DNA of 43,895 bases from assembly GCA_002304945.1 (NCBI GenBank), contig DBPQ01000051.1, positions 1-43,895 on the forward strand, given 5' to 3'. A program made the translations under genes and the position numbers. A model generated the notes under the pieces. It searched no databases. It worked only from the letters and a program-made list of their open reading frames with translations, and had not been told where the DNA came from. Within the stretch, counting starts at the first letter, position 1; each line of letters opens with the position of its first letter. This DNA comes from Actinomycetales bacterium UBA1416. Its GTDB lineage: Bacteria > Actinomycetota > Actinomycetes > Actinomycetales > Actinomycetaceae. Positions 15,857 through 23,505 of this stretch are shown in pieces.

Positions 15857-15875
15857 AACCGTGGGAGGGACTGAC

Positions 15876-16271
15876 ATGTCTGAGCACGACGAGCACGTCG
15901 ACGTTCTGCTGTACAGCGATGACGTGGCGACGCGCCAGGCCGTCATGGGTGCCATCGGACGCCGGGCGGGCAAGGGGCTTCCCCTCATCCGGTGGGACGA
16001 GACGGCGACCGCGGACGCCGTCGTCCGCAAGGTCGAGTCGAACAGGTACGCACTCCTCGTGCTCGACGGCGAGGCCGCCAAGGTGGGCGGCATGGCCGTC
16101 TGCCGGCAGCTCAAGCAGGAGATCTACGACTGCCCGCCCGCACTGGTGCTCACCGGCCGCCCCCAGGACGCCTGGCTGGCAACCTGGTCCCTGGCCGACG
16201 GTCATGTCGCGGCCCCCTATGACCCGATGGAATTGCAGCAGGCTGTGGCGGCGCTCCTCACCGGGAGCTGA
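15876..16271 (+). CDS. stand-alone receiver-like (pseudo-receiver) protein
   Basis: 131 residues with the alternating pattern of a response-regulator receiver domain and no output domain. VDVLLYSDD supplies the acidic pair (Asp15, Asp16), ALLVLDGE places an Asp (Asp64) where the phospho-acceptor would be, and ALVLTG gives the switch Thr93. The usual switch lysine before the cis-proline is replaced: the segment reads VAAPYDPMEL where KP is expected, so Ala113 is in its place. Phosphorylation may therefore be lost or altered. ATG 15876 has a strong ribosome binding site. trpD begins 5 bases after its stop, implying one operon. No histidine kinase is adjacent. Confidence 0.78.
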   Translation: MSEHDEHVDVLLYSDDVATRQAVMGAIGRRAGKGLPLIRWDETATADAVVRKVESNRYALLVLDGEAAKVGGMAVCRQLKQEIYDCPPALVLTGRPQDAWLATWSLADGHVAAPYDPMELQQAVAALLTGS

Positions 16272-16276
16272 CGACC

Positions 16277-17320
16277 GTGGAACCGACCTGGCCGGCGCTG
16301 CTCACCGACCTCATCGGTCACCGGGACCTGGGCGCGGCCGAGACCGCGTGGGCGATGGACCAGGTGATGGCCGGCAACACGCCACCCGCCACCCTCGCCG
16401 CCTTCCTCGCCGCCCTCGCGACCAAGGGCGAGACGGTGGCCGAGCTCCGCGGGCTCGCCGACTCGATGTTGGCCCACGCCCGTTCGATCGAGCTCCCCAC
16501 GTCCACGCTCGACATCGTGGGCACAGGCGGAGATCGTGCCCGGACCGTGAACATCTCCTCCATGGCGGCACTCGTGATCGCGGGGGCCGGGGTGCCCGTC
16601 GTCAAGCATGGGAACAGGGCGTCGAGCTCCGCCTCCGGTTCGGCCGACCTCATCGAGGAGCTGGGCGTGTCCCTGGCGATGCCGGTCGAGAAGGTCGAGG
16701 AGGCGCTCGGTGCGGTCGGGATCACCTTCCTGTTCGCCAACCTCTTCCATCCCTCGATGCGGTTCGCCGCCCCGACACGCCGCGAACTCGGCATCGCGAC
16801 GGCGTTCAACGTCCTGGGCCCGCTCACGAACCCGGGACGCCCCCATGCGAGCGCGATCGGCGTGTCGAGCGCGCGGCACGCGCCGCTGGTCGCCGGAGTC
16901 CTCGCCGAGCGTGGGAACTCCGCCCTCGTCTTCCGGGGCAGCAACGGACTGGACGAGCTCACCAGCACCTCCCTCAACGAGGTGTGGGTCGTGGACGGCG
17001 GTTCCGTCCGGCGCGAGGAGATCGACGCCACCCGCCTGGGGATCGCCCCGAGCACCGTCGAGGACCTGCGCGGGGCGGATGCGGCCCACAACGCCGACGT
17101 GGCCCGCGAGGTGCTCGCCGGGGGTCACGGGATAATCGCGGACACCGTCGCCCTCAACGCGGCAGCCGGCCTGGTCGCCCACGGGGTCGACGGCACGCGG
17201 GAGGGCTCGTTGGAGGATCGGTTGGCGGCCGGACTCGAGCTGGCACGCGAATCCCTGTCGAGCGGACGTGCGAGGGCCGTCCTCGACCGGTGGGTCGTCT
17301 TCTCGACCGCTGCCGGCTGA
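16277..17320 (+). CDS. trpD: anthranilate phosphoribosyltransferase
   Basis: A 347-residue enzyme that joins anthranilate to phosphoribosyl pyrophosphate in tryptophan synthesis. Expected blocks are present: DIVGTGGDRARTVNISS (PRPP-binding, near residue 79), VVKHGNRASSSASGSAD, the NLFHPSMRFAAPTRRELGIATAFNVLGPLTNP substrate region and the conserved RG.DGLDE-like block as FRGSNGLDELTSTS. GTG 16277 overlaps no gene but its GGGAG lies in the end of the receiver-like gene. The position beside ctaE matches mycobacterial synteny. The TGA abuts the TCA stop of the convergent Lrp-type gene with no gap (TGATCA). Confidence 0.95.
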   Translation: MEPTWPALLTDLIGHRDLGAAETAWAMDQVMAGNTPPATLAAFLAALATKGETVAELRGLADSMLAHARSIELPTSTLDIVGTGGDRARTVNISSMAALVIAGAGVPVVKHGNRASSSASGSADLIEELGVSLAMPVEKVEEALGAVGITFLFANLFHPSMRFAAPTRRELGIATAFNVLGPLTNPGRPHASAIGVSSARHAPLVAGVLAERGNSALVFRGSNGLDELTSTSLNEVWVVDGGSVRREEIDATRLGIAPSTVEDLRGADAAHNADVAREVLAGGHGIIADTVALNAAAGLVAHGVDGTREGSLEDRLAAGLELARESLSSGRARAVLDRWVVFSTAAG

Positions 17321-17599
17321 TCAGTCCAGGCCGAGGTCGAAGGCCTCCTCCAGGTCGTGGCGCGAGTATGCCTGGAACGCGATGTACGTCCGCGTCTCCC
17401 GAACGCCGGGGACCTTGGAGATCTCGTCCGCGATCACCTTGGCGAGCTCCTCGTGGGCTCGCACCCGCACCATCGCGATGAGGTCGACATCCCCCGTCAC
17501 CGAGTAGACCTCGCTCACGCGGGCGACGTCGGCGACTGCTTGCGCGACCTCAGGGATCAGTGCGGGATCGGTCTGGATCAGGACGATGGCGGTGAGCAC
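17321..17599 (-). CDS. Lrp/AsnC ligand-binding (RAM) domain protein without HTH
   Basis: 92 residues corresponding only to the C-terminal regulation-of-amino-acid-metabolism fold of Lrp/AsnC regulators. The start VLTAIVLIQTD, the VYSVTGDVDLIAMVRV strand pair and the VPGVRETRTYIAF block are typical. There is no helix-turn-helix, so it cannot bind DNA alone; it may sense an amino acid or oligomerise with a full-length relative. GTG 17599 is preferred because AGAGGA lies 7 bases upstream; an ATG at 17635 would add a non-conserved extension. It ends directly against trpD and is downstream of the DEDDh/GIY-YIG nuclease gene, with 68 bases between. Confidence 0.85.
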   Translation of the reverse strand: MLTAIVLIQTDPALIPEVAQAVADVARVSEVYSVTGDVDLIAMVRVRAHEELAKVIADEISKVPGVRETRTYIAFQAYSRHDLEEAFDLGLD

Positions 17600-17667
17600 G
17601 GTGGTTCCTCTCGGCACGGTGGTGGCTGGCTCCATCATGCCGCCCGGCCGGCCTCGCCGTCCCACGA

Positions 17668-19419
17668 CTAGCCGCTCGGAGGGAGATCCCAGCGGTGTGC
17701 GCCGCGGACGGGGAGCGCGATGGGGGGCGCGGGCCCGGCAAGTTCGACCAGGCGCGTTCCACTCGCCTCGTACCAGCGGATCAGGATCTCGGTCTCCTCG
17801 GCGGTGGCGGCGGAGCCGACGATGCCGGAGGCCTCAACGTGTTCGGCGGTGGCATGCAGCGCGGCGAGGGCTGCCGCAGGGTCGCCGCCGGGCTCGAGGT
17901 GCACCGAGCCGGCGAACCGACCGTGGCGGGCGAGCACGAGATCCCAGCCGTCAGCGACGGGCCGTGCGGCGACGAGTTCGGGGAGGCGAGCCCAGGCGCG
18001 AAGCCGCTCGGCGCGCGCCGCACCGACGAGGACGGACCGCAGGCGCTCGCGCACCTCCAGCGCGTCCTCGTACCTCAGGGAGCCGGACAATGCGGCGATC
18101 CTGCCGTGGAGATGCGCGACCAGATCCTCGACCGAGCCCGCCAGCACGGTGCGGGCGGCCTCGGCGTGGACGGCGTATCGCTCGACGTCGATCGCGCCGA
18201 CGCACGGAGCGGGGCAGGATCCGATCTCGGCCGCCATGCAACTGCGGGCCGACTGCGGGGCCAGGCGTGGAAGACGCCGGGAGCAGCTTCGAAGGGGGAG
18301 GTGGTCCTCCAGCGCCTCGAGGGCAGCGGTCGCTTGGCGGTGGGAGCCGAACGGTCCCCACGCTGCGTCGAGTTCGGAGACGGGCAACGACCGGACGATC
18401 GACAGCCGCGGGTAGGGCTCGTCGGTGAGCCGGATCCACGGGCGGCGCGCGGGACGTCGTGAGCGCCGATTGTAGGGCGGGTCGCACGAGTCGATGAGCC
18501 GGACCTCGCGCACTTGCGCCTCGAGCACGTTGGCACAGGGGATGGCCCGCACCTCGACGGCGAGATCCACCATCTCCCCGATGCGGGCGCGCTTCTCCGC
18601 CGCCGTGAAGTAGCTCCGCACCCGAGACCGGAGGTCGGTGGCGGTGCCGACGTACAGCACCTCGCCGGCCGGTCCGATGAACTGGTACACGCCCGGGCCG
18701 TGCGGGATGCCGTCCGCGAGGGTGGACTTGCGCCGCCGGGTGGCCGGAACGGGGTCGGTGATCGTCCGCAGGTCTTCGAGGTGGCTCAGCCCGAGTGGTG
18801 CCAGGCGTTCGAGGAGCCGGTGGAGCACGTCCGTCGTCGCGCGGGCGTCGCTGAGCGCACGGTGGTCCGGGGCGGTGGCCGCCGCGAACACCCGGGCGAG
18901 CGTCGCCAGCTTGAAGTTCGGTACCTCGTCCCGGCTGAGCGCCCGGCGCGCCAGGGCGAGGGTGTCCACGACGACGGGCCCGGGCCAGGGGTGCCCGAGC
19001 TCGGACGAGGCCGCGCGGAGGAACGAGACGTCGAAGCGGGCGTTGTGCGCCACGAGGACGGCACCGCTGTGAAACCCCGCGAACTCGAGGAAGGCGGCCA
19101 ACGCGGCGTCGATGCGCGGTGCGGGCAGCACCATCGCGGTGGTGATGCCCGTCAGCACGGTGATCATCGGCGGGATGGGGACGCCCGGGTTCACGAGGGT
19201 CTGGAACTCGCCGAGCACTTCACCGCCGCGGACCTTGACCGCTCCGATCTCCGTGATGGCCGCGGCACCGGGTGCCTGGCCGGTGGTCTCGAGGTCAACG
19301 ACGACGAAGGTGACCTCCGCGAGCGGCGTCCCGAGGGCGTCGAAGGCGAGCTGCCCGGGTGGGGCGCCCGGCCGGTCGATCGGGAGTCGACGCCCGGCGA
19401 GTGCGATCGCGTGGCTCAT
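17668..19419 (-). CDS. DEDDh exonuclease fused to UvrC-like GIY-YIG nuclease
   Basis: 583 residues (Rv2191-like). Residues about 36-195 form a DnaQ-type 3'-5' exonuclease: VVVDLETTG (Asp42, Glu44), VAHNARFDVSFL and HRALSDARAT supply the DEDDh residues. Residues about 235-320 form a GIY-YIG endonuclease domain with GPGVYQF and EVLYVGTATDLRSRV, as in UvrC and Cho. The rest resembles the UvrC middle region, with a UVR-like helix (ALSGSLRYEDALEVRERL). It lacks the UvrC RNase H and HhH domains. It probably acts on DNA in repair or editing; the precise substrate is not established to my knowledge. ATG 19419 has a TACCCT -10 6 bases upstream. Confidence 0.92.
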   Translation of the reverse strand: MSHAIALAGRRLPIDRPGAPPGQLAFDALGTPLAEVTFVVVDLETTGQAPGAAAITEIGAVKVRGGEVLGEFQTLVNPGVPIPPMITVLTGITTAMVLPAPRIDAALAAFLEFAGFHSGAVLVAHNARFDVSFLRAASSELGHPWPGPVVVDTLALARRALSRDEVPNFKLATLARVFAAATAPDHRALSDARATTDVLHRLLERLAPLGLSHLEDLRTITDPVPATRRRKSTLADGIPHGPGVYQFIGPAGEVLYVGTATDLRSRVRSYFTAAEKRARIGEMVDLAVEVRAIPCANVLEAQVREVRLIDSCDPPYNRRSRRPARRPWIRLTDEPYPRLSIVRSLPVSELDAAWGPFGSHRQATAALEALEDHLPLRSCSRRLPRLAPQSARSCMAAEIGSCPAPCVGAIDVERYAVHAEAARTVLAGSVEDLVAHLHGRIAALSGSLRYEDALEVRERLRSVLVGAARAERLRAWARLPELVAARPVADGWDLVLARHGRFAGSVHLEPGGDPAAALAALHATAEHVEASGIVGSAATAEETEILIRWYEASGTRLVELAGPAPPIALPVRGAHRWDLPPSG

Positions 19420-19425
19420 GCAGCG

Positions 19426-19431
19426 AGGGTA
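19426..19431 (-). promoter_or_regulatory. -10 hexamer, leaderless promoter for the DEDDh/GIY-YIG gene
   Basis: TACCCT on the minus strand ends 6 bases before the ATG at 19419. It lies just downstream of the fadD terminator hairpin. Confidence 0.55.
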
Positions 19432-19449
19432 TGGGACCGCACCGACACT

Positions 19450-19479
19450 GGGACGCGCACCGGATGCGGCGCGCGTCCC
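19450..19479 (-). terminator. hairpin terminator after fadD
   Basis: GGGACGCGC at 19450-19458 pairs with GCGCGTCCC at 19471-19479; the 12-base loop can itself form a 3-bp stem. It begins 8 bases after the fadD stop codon in the direction of transcription. Confidence 0.65.
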
Positions 19480-19486
19480 GGATCTC

Positions 19487-21292
19487 TCAGCGCGCCACCG
19501 ACGCGTAGATGGAGTCGACGACGTCGGAGTACGTGGCGAGCACCTCGCGCCGCTTGAACTTCATGGAGGGCGTCAAGAGGTCGTTCTCGATCGTGAAGTC
19601 GTCCGGGAGGATGCGGAACTCCCGGATCGACTCGGCGCGGGAGAACTTGCGGTTCACCCGGTCGATCGCCATCTGGATGTGCTCAAGCACGTACTCGTCG
19701 GTCGCCGCCTCCGCGACGGTCATCGCCGGCCTCCCGTGCGTGTCGAGCCACTTCGGGAGCACCTCCGCGTCAAGCGTGATGAGGGCGCCGATGAACGGCT
19801 GGCCGTCGCCGACCACGACGGCCTGGGAGATGATCGGGTGGCCGCGCAGAGGGTCCTCCATCATCGCGGGCGCCACGTTCTTGCCACCCGCGGTGACGAT
19901 GATCTCCTTCTTCCGGCCGGTGATCGTCAGGTAGCCGTCCGCATCGAGGTACCCCACGTCCCCGGAGTGGAACCAACCGTCCTGGATCGCCTCGGCCGTC
20001 GCCCCGGGGTTGCCGTGGTAGCGCTCGAAGACGCCGACGCCCCTGATGAGGATCTCCCCGTCCTCGGCGATGCGGATCGACGTGCCGGGGAGTGGTTGTC
20101 CCACCGTTCCAATACGTGCCTTGCCCGGCAGGTTCAGGTTGCAGGGAGCGGTGGTCTCCGTGAGCCCGTAGCCCTCGAGCATGTTGACGCCGATGCCCTG
20201 GAAGAAGTTGCCGAGCCTCTCCCCGAGGGGGGCGCCACCGGAGATGGTCCAGTGGAGGTTGCCCCCGAGGACCTCCCGGATCTTGCTGTACACCAGCTTG
20301 TCGGCGAGCCGGTGCTGCAGGGCGAGGGATGAGCCCGGGCCACCCGGCTGGGCACTCTCGCGAGAGTGGACGATCGACACCTTGGCTGCCCAGCGGAAGA
20401 TCCGTCGCTTGAGGCCGCTGCCGGTCTTCAGTTCGGCACTGTTGTAGATCTTCTCCCAGATGCGTGGAACGCTCAGCAGGACCGTGGGCTTGAACACCGC
20501 TATGTCCTTCACCGCCTCCTTCGGATCCGAGGCGTGTCCCATCGGGACGAGGGACATGACCATCAGCACCTCGACGACGCGGGCGAACACATGGGCGAGT
20601 GGCAGGAACAGGAGGGTGCAGGCTCCCGGCTCCTTCAGGATCTCAGGGACCACCTCGATCGCCTGCTCGAGCAGGACGACGAAGTTCCCGTGGCTCAGCT
20701 CGACACCCTTGGGGCGTCCCGTGGTCCCGGACGTGTAGATGATGGTGGCGAGGGATTCGAGGCCGACCTCGCGGAACCCCGAGTCCGGGTCCTCGTCGAC
20801 GCCGTCGCCCGACTCCTCGAGGACCGCCAGGGCGCCCTCGTCGAAGATCCAGATGTCGCGCACGTGGTGGCCCTCGTCCTCACCGCGGGCCTCCTCGATC
20901 ACTGCTGCGTGGGCGGTGGTCTCGACGAAGGCGCCCACGCAGGCGGCGTCGGAGAGGATCCACTGGGCCTGCGACGCCGACGACGTCTCATAGATCGGCA
21001 CCGGTACGCCGCCGATGTGCCAGATCGCGAAATCGGCGAGGGTCCATTCGAGCCGGGTCCGCGACATGATGGCGATCCGATCGCCAGGTCCGTAGCCCGC
21101 CGCCCTCAGGCCCTTCGCGATCGCCCGGACGACATCCAGTGCCTTGCTGGCGGACCAGTCGACCCAGGTCTCGCCCACCTTCTGCCGGAACATGGTGGCG
21201 GAGGGGCTCTCCGTGCCGTGCCGGACCAGGTAGGTGCTGATCGACGTGGCGGGGTCGACCTCGACCACGGCCGGGAAGTGGACTTCGTGCAT
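19487..21292 (-). CDS. fadD15: long-chain fatty-acid CoA ligase (FadD15-type)
   Basis: A 601-residue acyl-adenylate-forming enzyme that activates fatty acids to acyl-CoA with ATP. The P-loop-like motif is YTSGTTGRPKG near residue 187; further blocks are EGYGLTETTAP, the YLDADGYLTITGRKKEIIVTAGGKNVAP hinge segment (Asp and Arg of motif A8) and the KFKRREVLATY C-terminal lysine region. It is soluble, probably membrane-associated through its substrate. ATG 21292 has the ribosome binding site GAAGGAGA. A TAGGCT hexamer at 21323-21328 (minus strand) is a candidate -10. The gene order with the DEDDh/GIY-YIG and PlsC genes parallels fadD15 in mycobacteria. Confidence 0.92.
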   Translation of the reverse strand: MHEVHFPAVVEVDPATSISTYLVRHGTESPSATMFRQKVGETWVDWSASKALDVVRAIAKGLRAAGYGPGDRIAIMSRTRLEWTLADFAIWHIGGVPVPIYETSSASQAQWILSDAACVGAFVETTAHAAVIEEARGEDEGHHVRDIWIFDEGALAVLEESGDGVDEDPDSGFREVGLESLATIIYTSGTTGRPKGVELSHGNFVVLLEQAIEVVPEILKEPGACTLLFLPLAHVFARVVEVLMVMSLVPMGHASDPKEAVKDIAVFKPTVLLSVPRIWEKIYNSAELKTGSGLKRRIFRWAAKVSIVHSRESAQPGGPGSSLALQHRLADKLVYSKIREVLGGNLHWTISGGAPLGERLGNFFQGIGVNMLEGYGLTETTAPCNLNLPGKARIGTVGQPLPGTSIRIAEDGEILIRGVGVFERYHGNPGATAEAIQDGWFHSGDVGYLDADGYLTITGRKKEIIVTAGGKNVAPAMMEDPLRGHPIISQAVVVGDGQPFIGALITLDAEVLPKWLDTHGRPAMTVAEAATDEYVLEHIQMAIDRVNRKFSRAESIREFRILPDDFTIENDLLTPSMKFKRREVLATYSDVVDSIYASVAR

Positions 21293-21322
21293 TCCTGTCT
21301 CCTTCGGGAGGGTGATGTCCGA

Positions 21323-21328
21323 AGCCTA
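21323..21328 (-). promoter_or_regulatory. possible -10 for fadD
   Basis: TAGGCT on the minus strand, about 30 bases upstream of the fadD ATG, leaving room for the ribosome binding site. The -35 spacing gives only a poor match. Confidence 0.4.
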
Positions 21329-21371
21329 CCGGCGGGTGTGACGCCAGTCGCATCGAGCGCCTGACAAGTCC

Positions 21372-22497
21372 TAGTGAGGCGTGTCGTTAATTCCTAAACG
21401 GTACGGTTCTTGGGATGATGGGGTATGGCGAATCGTGCTGCCCCGGCTTTGATGTTGCGGCCTGGTGATCGGGAGGAATTGGAGCGCTGGACGCGGGCGA
21501 CGAGTGTGCGGGCGGGGTTGGCGATGCGGGCCAGGATCGTGCTGCTCGCCGCGGAGGGTGAGGCGAACGAGCGGATCGCGGACCGTGTGGGGGTCTCGAA
21601 GGTGACGGTGCTGAAGTGGCGGGCCCGGTATCAGGACAAGGGACTGGCGGGCCTGGCCGACGAGGCACGCTCGGGGCGGCCGCGGAGCGTGGATCACGCC
21701 CGGATCGTGTCGGTGACGTTGGCGCCGCCGCCGAAGAAGTACGGGGTGACGCACTGGTCGTCCCGCCTGTTGGGGCGTCACCTGGGGATCGGGAACCGGA
21801 CGGTGGCGACCGCGTGGCGGGAGTAAGGGGTCCAGCCCTGGCGGGTGGAGACCTTCAAGTTCTCCACCGACCCGGAACTGGTCGGCAAGGTCACCGACGT
21901 CGTCGGGCTCTACCTGGCGCCGCCGGAGGACGCGATCGTGCTGTGCGTGGACGAGAAGTCGCAGATCCAGGCGTTGGACCGGACCGCGCCGATGTTGCCG
22001 ATGCAACCGGGCCTGCCGGAGCGCCGGACGCATGACTACAAGCGGCATGGCACCTCGACGCTGTTCGCCGCGCTGGAGATCGCGACAGGGAAGGTCACCG
22101 GGGCATGCAAGCCGCGCCACCGCCACCAGGAGTTCCTCGCCTTCCTGAAGCAGGTCGCCCGGGCCTACCCCGAGCAGGAACTGCACCTGGTGATGGACAA
22201 CTACGCCACCCACAAGACGGCCGAGGTCCGGACCTGGTTGGAGAGGAACCCGCGCTTCCACGTCCACTTCACTCCGACCTCCGCCTCCTGGCTCAACCTC
22301 GTCGAGGTCTGGTTCGGCATCATCGAGCGACAAGCCATCCACCGCGGGTCCTTCGGCTCCGTCAAGGACCTCAACGCCAAGATCCGGGCCTTCATCAACG
22401 GGTGGAACGAACGCGCCCACCCATTCGTATGGACCAAACCCGCCGACGAGATCCTCACGAAGGCGAACCGACAACCAACTTCAAACACGGGCCACTA
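21372..22497. mobile_element. IS630-family insertion sequence with TA target duplication
   Basis: The element proper spans 21374-22495 (1,122 bp) between two TA dinucleotides (21372-21373 and 22496-22497), the target duplication expected of IS630/Tc1-mariner elements. The ends are imperfect inverted repeats: GTGAGGCGTGT on the left and, inverted, GTGGCCCGTGT on the right, matching at 8 of 11 positions. It carries one transposase gene interrupted by a stop codon. It is the only clear mobile element in the window and separates divergent fadD and ROK-kinase genes. Confidence 0.85.
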
Positions 22498-22498
22498 G
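21425..22498 (+). pseudogene. IS630-family transposase, interrupted by in-frame TAA
   Basis: The reading frame runs from ATG 21425 to TAG 22498 (358 codons counting stops) but has a TAA at 21824-21826, codon 134, between WRE and GVQPWR, where related transposases usually have a Tyr or another residue. Both halves are otherwise intact and in the same frame: an N-terminal HTH region (IADRVGVSKVTVLKW) and a C-terminal DDE domain with the acidic residues in VLCVDEKSQIQ, LHLVMDNYATHK and NLVEVWFGIIER. A single substitution from TAC or TAT would explain it. The element is probably inactive unless the stop is read through. The terminal TAG uses the TA of the target duplication plus the flanking G. 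Confidence 0.9.
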
Positions 22499-22501
22499 GA
22501 T
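22496..22501 (+). promoter_or_regulatory. -10 hexamer at the IS630 right junction
   Basis: TAGGAT spans the junction: its TA is the right target duplication and GGAT is native flank. The expected transcription start is about 22508, giving a leader of around 50 bases for the ROK kinase gene. The original -35 region has been replaced by IS sequence. Confidence 0.5.
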
Positions 22502-22508
22502 GTCGGTT

Positions 22509-22538
22509 GTGGCCACCGTACAAGTGGCGGCGCGGTGA
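22509..22538 (+). other. possible 9-codon leaderless leader peptide
   Basis: A GTG 7 bases after the TAGGAT hexamer opens a short frame encoding VATVQVAAR and ending at TGA 22536-22538, 19 bases before the ROK kinase ATG. Its geometry is identical to the leaderless starts of full-length genes in this window. It could be translated and affect initiation of the kinase gene, or be a chance frame at the transcription start. Confidence 0.3.
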
Positions 22539-22557
22539 TGGGAGGAAGGCGGAGCGA

Positions 22558-23493
22558 ATGCTCACGGTCGGCGTGGACATCGGCGGGACGAAGATCGCCG
22601 CGGGGATCGTCGATGAGGACGGGACGATACTGGAACGTACCCGCTGGGAGACGGACCCGGAGGATCTCGCCCGCATCGACGGCTCGATCGTCGCGGCGAT
22701 CACGGAGTTGCGAGCCGGCTTCCAGGTGGGCGCCGTGGGTGTCGCCGCCGCCGGATTCGTCTCCCCTCGGCGGGACTCCGTCATGTTCGCGCCCAACATC
22801 GCCTGGCGGGACTACCCACTCAGGGACCGCATCGCCGAGTCCGTGGACCTCCCGATCGTGGTGGAGAACGACGCCAATGCGGCCGGATGGGCGGAGTTCC
22901 GGTTCGGCGCCGGACGCGACGTCGAGCACATGGTGATGGTGACGATCGGGACGGGCGTCGGCGGCGCCATCATCGTCGACGGCCACCTGCTCCGGGGGGC
23001 GTACGGAGTGGCGGCGGAGATCGGCCACCTGAAGATGGTGCCCAATGGCCACTACTGCGGGTGCGGTCACGAGGGTTGCTGGGAGCGCTACGCCTCGGGC
23101 CAGGCACTGACCCTCGCCGCACGGCACCGGGTCACCACAGATCCCGAGGGCGGGCGAGCGATGCAGCGCATCGCGGGGGAGGGCCACCGGATCAAGGGAC
23201 CCCACGTCGCACGCGCCGCGATGGAGGGTGACCCCACGGCACTCGAGATCTTCGGCGACCTGGGCCGTTGGATCGGGATGGGCTGTGCCAGCCTGGCCGC
23301 CGTGCTCGACCCGGAGCTCATTGTGATCGGTGGTGGGGTCGCCGAGGCCGGCGAGCTCTTCCTGGACGCCGCTCGGGAGGGATTCGTCGACCACCTCTCG
23401 GCCCGTGGCCACCGGCCGGAGGCGCGCATCGAACTGGCGGTCCTCGGCAACGACGCCGGGATCATCGGCGCCGGCGACCTAGCCCGGCTCTGA
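22558..23493 (+). CDS. ROK family sugar kinase, probable glucokinase
   Basis: 311 residues. The ATP-binding start LTVGVDIGGTKIAAGIVDEDG, the catalytic-region VENDANAAGWAEF, TIGTGVGGAIIVDG and the ROK zinc motif (HYCGCGHEGCWERYASG, with His and Cys ligands) are all intact. The final domain has LDPELIVIGGGVAEAG. The likely reaction is ATP-dependent phosphorylation of glucose; other hexoses are possible. ATG 22558 has a good site, GGAGGAAGG at 22541-22549. The IS630 element lies 60 bases upstream and has replaced its native upstream promoter region. A small imperfect hairpin sits at its 3' end against the convergent membrane-protein gene. Confidence 0.92.
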   Translation: MLTVGVDIGGTKIAAGIVDEDGTILERTRWETDPEDLARIDGSIVAAITELRAGFQVGAVGVAAAGFVSPRRDSVMFAPNIAWRDYPLRDRIAESVDLPIVVENDANAAGWAEFRFGAGRDVEHMVMVTIGTGVGGAIIVDGHLLRGAYGVAAEIGHLKMVPNGHYCGCGHEGCWERYASGQALTLAARHRVTTDPEGGRAMQRIAGEGHRIKGPHVARAAMEGDPTALEIFGDLGRWIGMGCASLAAVLDPELIVIGGGVAEAGELFLDAAREGFVDHLSARGHRPEARIELAVLGNDAGIIGAGDLARL

Positions 23494-23505
23494 GGCGAAT
23501 CGCCG

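Noticed and set aside
21374..22495. Programmed ribosomal frameshift in the IS630 transposase
   Set aside because: Both halves are in the same frame and only an in-frame TAA separates them; there is no slippery run at the junction, so a frameshift would not restore the protein.
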